A stretch of DNA of 64,000 bases, taken from positions 124,001 to 188,000 of the forward strand of contig NZ_AFWJ01000112.1 of NCBI RefSeq assembly GCF_000222685.1, read 5' to 3'. Made by a program: the position numbers and the translations under genes. The notes beneath the pieces are model-generated. The model saw nothing but the letters and a program-made list of their open reading frames with translations, searched no databases and was not told where the DNA came from. Source of the stretch: Vibrio nigripulchritudo ATCC 27043. Its GTDB lineage: Bacteria; Pseudomonadota; Gammaproteobacteria; Enterobacterales; Vibrionaceae. Shown in pieces: positions 56,112-64,000 of the stretch (positions are counted from its first letter, which is position 1; every line of letters starts with the position of its first letter).

Positions 56112-57449
56112 ATGTCTAAGAGACGTTATTTTGGTACCGATGGTGTACGTGGAAAAGTTGGACAGTACCCTATCACTCCCGATTTTGTGTTAAAGCTTGG
56201 CTGGGCTGCTGGACGTGTACTTGCTAAACAAGGTACAAAGAAAGTCATTATTGGTAAAGACACCCGTATCTCTGGGTACATGCTGGAATCAGCTCTTGAG
56301 GCAGGCTTGGCTGCTGCTGGCTTGAAAGCTACCTTTACTGGACCAATGCCTACACCTGCCGTCGCATACCTTACGCAAACTTTTCGTGCGGAAGCGGGAA
56401 TTGTGATTTCAGCATCGCATAACCCTTACTATGACAACGGCATTAAGTTCTTCTCTTCAGAGGGCACAAAACTTCCTGACGATATTGAACTTGCTATCGA
56501 AGCCGAACTTGATAAGGACATCGAGTGCGTAGAGTCTGCGCAGCTTGGTAAAGCATCTCGACTTAACGATGCAGCTGGTCGATATATTGAGTTCTGTAAG
56601 AGCACTTTTCCTAACAAGCTAAGCCTTGCTGGAATGAAGATCGTTGTCGATTGTGCGCACGGCGCAACATACCACATTGCTCCTAGCGTATTTAAAGAGT
56701 TGGGTGCTGACGTTATCGCTATGGGTGTGGAACCAAATGGCACGAACATCAACGATGAAGTCGGTGCGACTGATGTTCGAGCGCTGCAAAAGCGCGTTGT
56801 AGAAGAGCAAGCAAACCTAGGCTTGGCCTTTGATGGCGACGGCGATCGCATCATCATGGTTGACGAGCTTGGCAACAAAGTAGATGGCGACCAAATTGCC
56901 TACATCATTGCTCGAGATGCGCTGCGTCGCGGTGAACTGAAAGGTGGTGTAGTCGGCACTCTGATGACCAACCTAGGTATGGAGAATGGGCTAAAGCAAT
57001 TAGGTATCCCATTTGTACGTGCAGCAGTTGGTGATCGTTATGTTATGGAACAACTGCTTGAAAAAGGCTGGAAGATCGGTGCTGAAAACTCCGGTCATGT
57101 CATCCTATTGGATAAAGTTACAACCGGTGATGCTATTGTTGCAGCTCTTCAGGTTCTGGCTTCTGTTGTTGGCAGCGAGATGTCATTGAACGAACTGTCG
57201 CAAGGAATGACACTCTATCCACAGGTGCTTGAAAATGTTCGATTTAGCGGTGATTCGAACCCGCTCGACGCTCAGGCTGTAAAGGATGCAGTGGCAATTG
57301 TTGAAAGCAAACTTGGCGAAAAAGGTCGAGTACTCTTAAGAAAATCAGGTACCGAACCTCTGCTACGTGTAATGGTTGAAGGTGAAGATGCTGAGTTGGT
57401 TCAGCAATCTGCGCTTGATATAGCTGAAGCAGTAAAAGCAAACTGCTGA
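56112..57449 (+). CDS. glmM: Phosphoglucosamine mutase
   Basis: Converts glucosamine-6-P to glucosamine-1-P for UDP-GlcNAc synthesis (cell wall, LPS). It has 445 residues with the phospho-serine in [17 protein letters not shown] (Ser near 102), metal loop DGDGDRI, sugar loop GAENSGH and phosphate loop [12 protein letters not shown]. With the chitin cluster this window encodes two phosphohexomutases with different roles; this one is the essential biosynthetic enzyme. Confidence 0.95.
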   Translation: MSKRRYFGTDGVRGKVGQYPITPDFVLKLGWAAGRVLAKQGTKKVIIGKDTRISGYMLESALEAGLAAAGLKATFTGPMPTPAVAYLTQTFRAEAGIVISASHNPYYDNGIKFFSSEGTKLPDDIELAIEAELDKDIECVESAQLGKASRLNDAAGRYIEFCKSTFPNKLSLAGMKIVVDCAHGATYHIAPSVFKELGADVIAMGVEPNGTNINDEVGATDVRALQKRVVEEQANLGLAFDGDGDRIIMVDELGNKVDGDQIAYIIARDALRRGELKGGVVGTLMTNLGMENGLKQLGIPFVRAAVGDRYVMEQLLEKGWKIGAENSGHVILLDKVTTGDAIVAALQVLASVVGSEMSLNELSQGMTLYPQVLENVRFSGDSNPLDAQAVKDAVAIVESKLGEKGRVLLRKSGTEPLLRVMVEGEDAELVQQSALDIAEAVKANC

Positions 57450-57462
57450 GTATAATAACGGG

Positions 57463-57491
57463 GAGCAAAGAGTGTTGCTTTGCTCTTTATA
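57463..57491 (+). terminator. Terminator after glmM
   Basis: Perfect 8-bp stem GAGCAAAG / CTTTGCTC, loop AGTGTTG, followed by TTTATA. Confidence 0.75.
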
Positions 57492-57594
57492 TAGTGGGTT
57501 ATTTGTCTAAATGTATTGAAAGGTGCTTTTTTTAGCGCTTTGCTAATATTTTGACCACTTAACCCCTAAGCTTTACAATTTAGTGAATTTTTAC

Positions 57595-57719
57595 TTGTCA
57601 GCGTTATAGGCATTCGATAGTATTGCTCCGCCTTCGAAAGGGAGGTGCGCTAGCCTTGTCTCTGTAACCCGGTTCAGTACGACGGCGCTGGCTCAACAAT
57701 TTGGAACATAGGTGGAAGA
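57595..57719 (+). promoter_or_regulatory. Promoter and GC-rich leader of secG-tRNA transcript
   Basis: TTGTCA (57595-57600), a 17-base spacer and TAGTAT (57618-57623) form a good sigma-70 promoter. The bases after the -10 (TGCTCCGCC) are GC-rich, the discriminator type of stringently controlled stable-RNA promoters, fitting for a transcript that runs into two tRNA genes. The roughly 90-base leader is much more GC-rich than its surroundings and contains CCTT-CGA-AAGG and other short inverted repeats. Confidence 0.55.
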
Positions 57720-58064
57720 ATGTTTACAGTTCTACTTGTGATTTACCTGTTGGCAGCGATTGGTGTTATTGGCCTAGTGTTGATTCAACAAGGTAAAGGC
57801 GCAGATATGGGAGCTTCGTTCGGAGCTGGTGCTTCAAACACAGTGTTTGGCGCGAGTGGCTCAGGAAATTTCCTAACCCGAACAACTGCAATTTTTGCAA
57901 TCGTATTTTTTATCGTTAGCTTGGTTCTTGGTCGTATGTCTACAAACAGCGGCGAAACAGAAAGCATTCTAGCGAACCCAAGTCAGGCTGCATCAACTAT
58001 TGAGCAACCGGCTGATGTAACGAGTGAAATTCCTGCCGGAAACGGCGACGAAATTCCTCAATAA
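57720..58064 (+). CDS. secG: Preprotein translocase subunit SecG
   Basis: Inner-membrane component of the SecYEG channel, 114 residues, two membrane segments (about 1-20 and 54-72) joined by the conserved glycine-rich loop LIQQGKGADMGASFGAGASN. The tail is acidic and variable. RBS AGGTGGAAG. The tRNA-Leu gene begins nine bases after its stop, so tRNA must be cut from the secG transcript. Confidence 0.95.
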   Translation: MFTVLLVIYLLAAIGVIGLVLIQQGKGADMGASFGAGASNTVFGASGSGNFLTRTTAIFAIVFFIVSLVLGRMSTNSGETESILANPSQAASTIEQPADVTSEIPAGNGDEIPQ

Positions 58065-58073
58065 AGAATTTAT

Positions 58074-58157
58074 GCCGAGATGGTGAAATTGGTAGACACG
58101 CTAGCATGAGGTGCTAGTGCCTTAGGTGTGAGGGTTCGAGTCCCTCTCTCGGCACCA
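58074..58157 (+). tRNA. leuU: tRNA-Leu (anticodon GAG)
   Basis: 84 bases including encoded CCA. Acceptor GCCGAGA / TCTCGGC, D arm with GGTAGACAC, anticodon stem CTAGC / GCTAG with loop ATGAGGT (anticodon GAG, reads CUC/CUU), a long variable arm and T arm GTTCGAGTC. The place directly after secG is as in E. coli (leuU). Confidence 0.97.
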
Positions 58158-58212
58158 TGATTCTACAAACTTGTAAAATACTGCCTTGGGCGTATAATGC
58201 TCAGCAGTCGGA

Positions 58213-58289
<77 letters not shown>

Positions 58290-58392
58290 AATTTCACATG
58301 AATAGGTAGTGAATTTAGGTTGCAAGTTTGTGCGGTATAACCTAACCGCAAGCTGAACAAAATAATGTTCAGTTATATCAGGGTCCAGCAAC

Positions 58393-58419
58393 AAAAACCC
58401 CGACTAATCGGGGTTTTTT
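58393..58419 (+). terminator. Terminator between metY and rimP
   Basis: AACCCCGA / TCGGGGTT with loop CTAA, then six T. The 100 bases between metY and this terminator contain only short inverted repeats (TGAACA / TGTTCA; TGCGGT / ACCGCA) and no gene. Confidence 0.88.
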
Positions 58420-58524
58420 GTTATTTGTATTTTGTGTTGTGCAAAATATGAGTAATGTTCGGGCTATTTGATAGGGCTATTAGCCCTTTTTTTGTTTCTA
58501 GAGTGGTTATCTAAAGGTGAGATC

Positions 58525-58980
58525 ATGACGGGTTTAGAAAGACAACTGACTGAAATGCTAGATGCGCCAGTGGCTGCTTCTGGTTATGAGTTAGTTGGAT
58601 TGGAGTTCATCCGTGCAGGTGAGCATTCAACATTGCGTATTTACATCGATCACGAGAATGGCATCAATGTCGATGACTGTGCAGAAGTAAGTCATCAGGT
58701 AAGTGCGGTATTGGATGTTGAAGATCCAATCTCTGTTGCCTACAACCTAGAAGTATCTTCGCCTGGATTAGAGCGACCACTGTTTAAAGCAGAACACTAT
58801 CAACAGTTTATTGGTCACGAGGTCAGCCTTGTCTTGAAAATGGCTATGGGCAACCGTCGTAAATGGAAGGGTGTGATTGAGGGCGTAGAAGGCGAAACGA
58901 TCACAATCACAGTGGATGGTGCGAAAGAAGAGTTTGCTCTAAGCAACATTTCCAAAGCTAACCTGATCCCTAAGTTTTAA
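58525..58980 (+). CDS. rimP: Ribosome maturation factor RimP
   Basis: Assembly factor for the 30S subunit, 151 residues, with the N-terminal alpha-beta domain ([20 protein letters not shown], quoted core LVGLEF) and a C-terminal SH3-like domain. The start is ATG 58525 ([12 protein letters not shown]), since AAGGTGA precedes it by eight bases; a longer frame exists but lacks conservation. First gene of the nusA-infB operon. Confidence 0.93.
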   Translation: MTGLERQLTEMLDAPVAASGYELVGLEFIRAGEHSTLRIYIDHENGINVDDCAEVSHQVSAVLDVEDPISVAYNLEVSSPGLERPLFKAEHYQQFIGHEVSLVLKMAMGNRRKWKGVIEGVEGETITITVDGAKEEFALSNISKANLIPKF

Positions 58981-58998
58981 GTCTTAAGAGGCTAGAGA

Positions 58999-60486
58999 AT
59001 GAACAGAGAAATTTTAGCGGTAGTAGAAGCTGTTTCTAACGAAAAGGCGGTTCCTCGTGAGCGTATTTTTGAAGCGCTGGAAATCGCGTTAGCCACAGCT
59101 ACTAAAAAGAAATACGAAATCGAAATCGATGTTCGTGTTGCGATCGATCGCAAAACAGGTGATTTCGACACTTACCGCCGCTGGTTGGTTGTAGAAGAAG
59201 TAGAAAGCCCAACAAAAGAAATTTCACTAGAAGCTGCACAATACGATGATGAAGAAATCGAATTAGGTGGCTTTATCGAAGACGATATCGAATCCGTCAC
59301 TTTTGACCGAATCACTACACAAACCGCTAAGCAAGTTATCGTACAGAAAGTACGTGAAGCTGAGCGTGCGCAAATCGTTGAGCAATTCATTGACAACGAA
59401 GGTGATCTAATCACTGGTGCAGTTAAAAAAGTAAACCGCGACACCGTCGTATTGGATCTTGGTAATAACGCTGAAGCTGTGATTCTACGTGACGACCAAC
59501 TTCCTCGTGAAAACTTCCGCCCAGGTGACCGTGTACGTGGTCTTCTTTACAAAGTGGCGCCGGAAGCACGTGGTTTCCAATTGTTTGTCACTCGTTCTAA
59601 GCCAGAAATGTTGTCTGAGCTATTCCGAGTGGAAGTGCCAGAAATTGCAGAAGAGTTAATTGAGCTAAAAGGCGCAGCGCGCGATCCTGGCTCACGTGCA
59701 AAAATCGCAGTGAAAACTAACGACAAACGTATCGACCCTGTTGGTGCTTGTGTTGGTATGCGTGGTGCACGTGTTCAGGCTGTATCTGGCGAATTAGGTG
59801 GTGAGCGAATCGATATCGTACTGTGGGACGACAATCCTGCTCAATTCGTTATCAACGCAATGGCTCCTGCTGATGTGGCTTCCATCATTGTTGATGAAGA
59901 TGCACATGCAATGGACATTGCGGTTGAAGCCGATAACCTTGCACAAGCTATCGGTCGTAACGGTCAGAACGTACGTCTGGCTTCTCAACTAACAGGTTGG
60001 GAACTGAACGTAATGACAGTTGCAGATCTAGAGAAGAAGCATCAGGAAGAATCTGGTGCGGCTATCGAAAACTTCATGAAGTACCTGGACATCGAGCAGG
60101 ACTTTGCAGAGCTTCTGGTTGAAGAAGGTTTCTCAACGCTTGAAGAAGTGGCGTACGTTCCAGTTAACGAACTGCTTGAAGTTGACGGTCTGAACGAAGA
60201 AATCGTAGAAGAGCTTCGTCAGCGTGCGAAAGATGCATTGACGACCATTGCATTGGCACAAGAAGAATCATTTGACGGCCTGGAGCCGGCAGAAGACCTG
60301 CTCGCACTTGAAGGTCTGGAACGCGAAATGGCGTTCAAACTCGCAGCTAAAGGTGTGGTTACACTCGAAGACCTCGCTGACCAGGGCACTGATGAAATAG
60401 AAGGCATTGAAGGTTTAACAGAAGAGCGTGCTGGTGAGCTAATTATGGCTGCACGTAACATCTGTTGGTTTGGCGACGAAGAATAA
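58999..60486 (+). CDS. nusA: Transcription termination/antitermination factor NusA
   Basis: RNA-polymerase-bound factor controlling pausing, termination and antitermination, 495 residues as in E. coli. Order: N-terminal polymerase-binding domain, S1 ([20 protein letters not shown]), KH1 and KH2 ([22 protein letters not shown]), then two acidic C-terminal repeats ([35 protein letters not shown]). In enterics NusA and IF2 autoregulate this operon. Confidence 0.97.
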   Translation: MNREILAVVEAVSNEKAVPRERIFEALEIALATATKKKYEIEIDVRVAIDRKTGDFDTYRRWLVVEEVESPTKEISLEAAQYDDEEIELGGFIEDDIESVTFDRITTQTAKQVIVQKVREAERAQIVEQFIDNEGDLITGAVKKVNRDTVVLDLGNNAEAVILRDDQLPRENFRPGDRVRGLLYKVAPEARGFQLFVTRSKPEMLSELFRVEVPEIAEELIELKGAARDPGSRAKIAVKTNDKRIDPVGACVGMRGARVQAVSGELGGERIDIVLWDDNPAQFVINAMAPADVASIIVDEDAHAMDIAVEADNLAQAIGRNGQNVRLASQLTGWELNVMTVADLEKKHQEESGAAIENFMKYLDIEQDFAELLVEEGFSTLEEVAYVPVNELLEVDGLNEEIVEELRQRAKDALTTIALAQEESFDGLEPAEDLLALEGLEREMAFKLAAKGVVTLEDLADQGTDEIEGIEGLTEERAGELIMAARNICWFGDEE

Positions 60487-60507
60487 TTTCAGCAAGGAGG
60501 AAGTGGC

Positions 60508-63216
60508 ATGACAGAATTAACGGTTAAAGCACTGAGTGATGAGATTGGTACGCCAGTTGACCGCTTGATTGAGCAACTTGCTGATGCTGGGATGAAAAAA
60601 GCGGGCACAGATACCGTATCTGACGATGAGAAGCAAAAGCTTCTCACTCATTTGAAAAAAGAGCATGGTGATACCTCAGGGGAATCCGAGCCTACGCGCT
60701 TGACTCTCCAGCGTAAGACTCGCAGCACTTTAAGTGTGAATGCGGGCGGCGGTAAGAGTAAAAATGTTCAAGTAGAGGTGCGTAAGAAGCGCACGTACGT
60801 AAAACGCAGTGCAATCGACGAAGAAGCTAAGCGAGAAGCTGAGGAAGCAGCAAAACGTGAAGCTGAAGAGCTAGCGAAGCGTGAAGCGGAAGAGCTAGCT
60901 AAACGTGAAGCTGCAGAGAAAGCACAACGCGAAGCTGAAGAGAAAGCCAAACGAGAAGCTGAGGAAGCAGCTAAACGTGAAGCGGAAGAAAAAGCCAAGC
61001 GCGTACAAGCTGATAAGGCTAAGAAAGAAATGAACACAAAGAGTGCGGAATTAAGTTCGCAGGCAAAACAAGAAGCTGATGAGCTAAAACGCCGTCAGGA
61101 ACAAGAAGCACAGCGTAAAGCAGAAGCTGAAGCGGCTAAACTGGTTGAAGAAGCCCGTAAGCTAGCTGAAGAGAATGCAGCTCGTTGGTCAGAAGCTGAA
61201 AAGAAAGAGAAATCAATGGAAGAGGGTGACTACCACGTTACTACTTCTACATTTGCTCGCGAAGCTGAAGATGCAGCTGACCAAAGCGAAGAGAAAGCTC
61301 CTCGTCGTCGTAAGAAGAAAGCTTCTACCAACAACGATGATCGTGGTAATAACCGCAATGGTGGCAATCGCAACCAACGTGGTGGTCGTGGTGGTAAGAA
61401 AGGTAAGCTGGCTAAGCCAACTTCCATGCAGCATGGCTTCGATAAGAGTGCTTCTGTTGCTAAATCTGACGTTGTCATCGGTGAGACGATTGTTGTTTCT
61501 GAACTGGCGAGCAAGATGTCAGTGAAAGCAACTGAAGTTATCAAAGTGATGATGAAGATGGGTGCAATGGCAACCATCAACCAGGTAATCGACCAAGAAA
61601 CTGCACAGCTAGTTGCAGAAGAAATGGGTCACAAAGTTATCCTGCGCAAAGAAAACGAATTGGAAGAAGCAGTACTGTCTGATCGTGACAATAACGCTGA
61701 AGCGGTTCCTCGTGCTCCAGTTGTTACTATCATGGGTCACGTTGACCACGGTAAAACTTCGACACTTGACTACATCCGTAAAGCACACGTTGCTTCAGGT
61801 GAAGCGGGCGGTATTACCCAGCACATCGGTGCATACCACGTTGAAACTGAAAACGGCATGATCACTTTCCTTGATACTCCTGGACACGCCGCGTTTACCG
61901 CAATGCGTGCTCGTGGTGCTCAAGCGACAGATATCGTTGTTCTTGTTGTAGCAGCAGACGATGGCGTAATGCCACAGACGATCGAAGCGATTCAGCACGC
62001 GAAAGCGGCGGAAGTACCTCTGATTGTTGCTGTGAACAAGATCGATAAAGAAGACGCAAACCCAGACAACGTGAAAAACGAGCTGGCACAGTACGACGTT
62101 ATCCCAGAAGAGTGGGGCGGTGAGAACATGTTCGTTCACATCTCTGCGAAACAGGGTACTAACATCGAAGGTCTTCTAGAAACCATTCTTCTGCAATCTG
62201 AAGTTCTTGAACTGACAGCGGTTGAAGAAGGCATGGCGTCTGGCGTAGTCGTAGAATCTCGTCTGGATAAAGGTCGTGGTCCTGTTGCGACTGTACTGGT
62301 TCAGTCTGGTACGCTAAACAAAGGCGATATCGTACTTTGTGGTCAGGAATACGGTCGTGTTCGTGCAATGCGCGATGAGAACGGTCAAGAGATCTCAACG
62401 GCAGGTCCTTCTATCCCAGTAGAAATCTTGGGTCTGTCTGGTGTTCCTGCATCTGGTGACGAAGCAACAGTGGTACGTGATGAGCGTAAAGCACGTGAAG
62501 TAGCGAACTACCGTCAAGGTAAATTCCGTGAAGTTAAACTGGCTCGTCAACAGAAAGCGAAGCTGGAGAACATGTTTGCGAACATGTCTGCGGGTGAAGT
62601 GGCTGAGCTTAACGTTGTTCTTAAAGCTGACGTACAGGGCTCTGTAGAAGCTATCGCAGATTCTCTACGTAAACTTTCTACTGACGAAGTGAAAGTGAAC
62701 ATCGTAGGTTCTGGTGTTGGTGGTATTACAGAAACTGACGCAGTACTTGCAGCGGCTTCTAACGCTATCATCCTAGGCTTTAACGTACGTGCTGATGCTT
62801 CTGCTCGTCGTACTGTTGAAACTGAAAACCTAGACCTTCGTTACTACTCAATCATTTACCAATTGATTGACGAAGTGAAACAAGCAATGGGCGGTATGCT
62901 TGCTCCAGAATTCAAGCAAGAGATCATTGGTCTTGCTGAAGTACGTGACGTGTTTAAGTCGCCGAAACTGGGTGCAATCGCTGGTTGTATGGTTACTGAA
63001 GGTCTTATCAAGCGTAACAACCCAATCCGCGTACTACGCGACAACGTAGTAATCTACGAAGGTGAGCTAGAATCTCTACGCCGCTTCAAAGATGACGTTC
63101 AAGAAGTTAAGAACGGCTACGAGTGTGGTATCGGCGTTAAGAACTACAACGATGTTCGTGTAGGCGATCAAATCGAAGTATTCGAAATCGTTGAAGTGAA
63201 ACGTACTCTAGACTAA
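60508..63216 (+). CDS. infB: Translation initiation factor IF-2
   Basis: GTPase that brings initiator tRNA to the 30S subunit and promotes subunit joining, 902 residues. The N-terminal IF2_N domain is followed by a long charged helix region with seven copies of an eight-residue AKREAEE-type repeat and an Arg/Gly/Asn-rich linker. A second IF2_N and the G domain follow ([18 protein letters not shown]), then domains II to IV. RBS GGAGGAAG. Internal starts giving shorter isoforms, known in E. coli, were not resolved. Confidence 0.97.
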   Translation: MTELTVKALSDEIGTPVDRLIEQLADAGMKKAGTDTVSDDEKQKLLTHLKKEHGDTSGESEPTRLTLQRKTRSTLSVNAGGGKSKNVQVEVRKKRTYVKRSAIDEEAKREAEEAAKREAEELAKREAEELAKREAAEKAQREAEEKAKREAEEAAKREAEEKAKRVQADKAKKEMNTKSAELSSQAKQEADELKRRQEQEAQRKAEAEAAKLVEEARKLAEENAARWSEAEKKEKSMEEGDYHVTTSTFAREAEDAADQSEEKAPRRRKKKASTNNDDRGNNRNGGNRNQRGGRGGKKGKLAKPTSMQHGFDKSASVAKSDVVIGETIVVSELASKMSVKATEVIKVMMKMGAMATINQVIDQETAQLVAEEMGHKVILRKENELEEAVLSDRDNNAEAVPRAPVVTIMGHVDHGKTSTLDYIRKAHVASGEAGGITQHIGAYHVETENGMITFLDTPGHAAFTAMRARGAQATDIVVLVVAADDGVMPQTIEAIQHAKAAEVPLIVAVNKIDKEDANPDNVKNELAQYDVIPEEWGGENMFVHISAKQGTNIEGLLETILLQSEVLELTAVEEGMASGVVVESRLDKGRGPVATVLVQSGTLNKGDIVLCGQEYGRVRAMRDENGQEISTAGPSIPVEILGLSGVPASGDEATVVRDERKAREVANYRQGKFREVKLARQQKAKLENMFANMSAGEVAELNVVLKADVQGSVEAIADSLRKLSTDEVKVNIVGSGVGGITETDAVLAAASNAIILGFNVRADASARRTVETENLDLRYYSIIYQLIDEVKQAMGGMLAPEFKQEIIGLAEVRDVFKSPKLGAIAGCMVTEGLIKRNNPIRVLRDNVVIYEGELESLRRFKDDVQEVKNGYECGIGVKNYNDVRVGDQIEVFEIVEVKRTLD
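60826..61002 (+). repeat. Tandem 24-base repeats inside infB
   Basis: Seven imperfect in-frame copies encoding A-K/Q-R-E-A-E/A-E-A/L/K, then a partial eighth (AKR). Neighbouring copies differ mainly at third positions. Copy number of such tracts varies between strains and species. Confidence 0.85.
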
Positions 63217-63272
63217 TTGACAAAGTTGCAATGATATCAATCTGATAGATTGCAAAGGTTGTTGAATACACC

Positions 63273-63300
63273 ATGGGGGGCCTTTGCCCCCCATTCTTTC
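63273..63300 (+). terminator. Hairpin between infB and rbfA
   Basis: ATGGGGGG / CCCCCCAT with loop CCTTTG, followed by TTCTTTC. The stem is strong but the T-tract poor; it is likely an attenuator or an RNA-processing site inside the operon. Confidence 0.6.
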
Positions 63301-63316
63301 TATAGTGAGAAAAGAA

Positions 63317-63712
63317 ATGTCAAAAGAATTTAGCCGCACGCAGCGCGTGTCGCAGCAACTACAAAAAGAACTGGCGCTCATTTTGCAACGTGAAGTTCGT
63401 GATTCACGCATTGGTATGGTGACCATCTCCGACGTTGAAGTGTCTCGTGATCTGGCTTATGCAAAAGTATTTGTGACTTTCCTATGTGTGGGTGAGCAAA
63501 CCCCAGAAAGCAGCCTTGCAGCGTTGAAAGAACACGAAGTTCAAATTCGTATGATGCTAGGTAAGCGTATTCGTCTTCGCCTGACTCCAGAAGTTCGTTT
63601 TACTTACGACAACACACTGGTTGAAGGTATGCGTATGTCCAACCTTGTGAGTGAAGTGGTTAGCAAAGACAAGCAGAAGAAAGAAGATGCAGGTCGTGGA
63701 GACGAAGAATAA
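63317..63712 (+). CDS. rbfA: Ribosome-binding factor A
   Basis: KH-type 30S assembly factor needed for 16S 5'-end maturation and cold adaptation, 131 residues. Family signatures are [15 protein letters not shown] and [16 protein letters not shown]. Start ATG 63317 ([10 protein letters not shown]), the family start; the upstream extension runs through the hairpin and is not coding. Its TAA overlaps the truB ATG by one base. Confidence 0.95.
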   Translation: MSKEFSRTQRVSQQLQKELALILQREVRDSRIGMVTISDVEVSRDLAYAKVFVTFLCVGEQTPESSLAALKEHEVQIRMMLGKRIRLRLTPEVRFTYDNTLVEGMRMSNLVSEVVSKDKQKKEDAGRGDEE

Positions 63713-64000
63713 TGGGACGTCGTCGTAAAGGACGTCCGGTTAACGGCGTCGTTCTTCTCGATAAGCCGACGGGCATTTCATCGAACGATGCGCTGCAAAA
63801 AGTAAAGCGTATCTATTTCGCTGAAAAGGCTGGGCACACAGGGGCTTTAGATCCGCTAGCAACAGGCATGTTGCCGATTTGTCTGGGCGAAGCGACCAAG
63901 TTTTCGCAATTCCTTTTGGATTCAGATAAACGGTATGTGGTGATAGCCAAACTGGGTGAGCGTACCAATACTTCGGATTCAGATGGCGAAGTTGTTGAAA
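63712..64000 (+). CDS. truB: tRNA pseudouridine-55 synthase TruB, 3' end beyond the window
   Basis: Makes pseudouridine 55 in the T loop of tRNAs. The first 96 codons are present: [19 protein letters not shown] at the start and the catalytic aspartate in [15 protein letters not shown]. The start overlaps the rbfA stop (TAATG), so it is translationally coupled. About two thirds of the gene lies outside the window. Confidence 0.96.
   Translation, partial: MGRRRKGRPVNGVVLLDKPTGISSNDALQKVKRIYFAEKAGHTGALDPLATGMLPICLGEATKFSQFLLDSDKRYVVIAKLGERTNTSDSDGEVVE

Noticed and set aside
58290-58392. A third tRNA or tRNA remnant after metY
   Set aside because: Short inverted repeats exist but no acceptor, anticodon or T arm can be assembled.
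60768-61037. Minus-strand Ser/Ala/Arg repeat protein inside infB
   Set aside because: It is only the reverse translation of the AKREAEE repeat tract.

Overview
The window is a contiguous piece of a Vibrio chromosome (gammaproteobacterium, Vibrionaceae). The evidence is the gene order: hrpB, mrcB, acnB, yacL, glnK-amtB and an iron(III) ABC transporter, followed by the complete chitin-disaccharide cluster with chiS, then ompU, greA, rlmE-ftsH, folP, glmM, secG, tRNA-Leu, tRNA-fMet and rimP-nusA-infB-rbfA-truB. This order closely matches the region of V. cholerae chromosome I around the chb operon and chiS (VC0611-VC0622). I do not name a species. There is no prophage, insertion sequence, integron or CRISPR array. 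This is core chromosome whose novelty lies in regulatory regions, small ORFs and one broken or recoded gene.

Layout. 1-7.0 kb: 3' part of helicase hrpB, class A penicillin-binding protein mrcB, and a patatin lipase fused to an Omp85-type barrel (type Vd autotransporter architecture). 7.2-12.3 kb: acnB with a leader hairpin, yacL, then glnK-amtB behind a sigma-54 promoter. 12.3-16.4 kb: iron(III) uptake fbpABC behind a Fur box, with a large RNA structure between the binding protein and the permease. 16.5-35.1 kb, minus strand: the chitobiose programme. A solute-binding protein, two permeases and two ATPases import (GlcNAc)2. A GH94 phosphorylase, GH20 hexosaminidase, GH9 glucosaminidase-like enzyme, GlcNAc kinase and a phosphohexomutase turn it into GlcNAc-6-P. 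ChiS controls the set. 35.3-39.6 kb: rsmC, an AI-2E-family membrane protein, a 36-residue membrane microprotein, hemL and erpA. 39.8-44.1 kb: an RND efflux pair whose adaptor gene is split by a -1 shift at an A AAA AAG heptamer. 44.1-51.0 kb: an M23 endopeptidase, tyrS, ybaN, a small CBS-less MgtE-type transporter behind a leader peptide and switch-like leader, dacB and ompU. 51.4-64.0 kb: greA with a leader terminator, yhbY, rlmE-ftsH, folP, glmM, secG with two tRNAs, and the rimP-nusA-infB-rbfA-truB operon, with truB cut by the window end.

The three most rewarding observations are: (1) the leader of the MgtE-type gene (47477-47682), with a Pro-Pro leader peptide and overlapping complementary segments that could form a magnesium or translation-responsive switch; (2) the adaptor gene at 39837-40918, where either one A was lost or a dnaX-type slippery site is used; (3) a 14-base sequence and an inverted-repeat half-site shared by the chb promoter region and the chiS promoter region, which together define a candidate operator. 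All coordinates, motifs and pairings were read by eye; no search or folding program was run.
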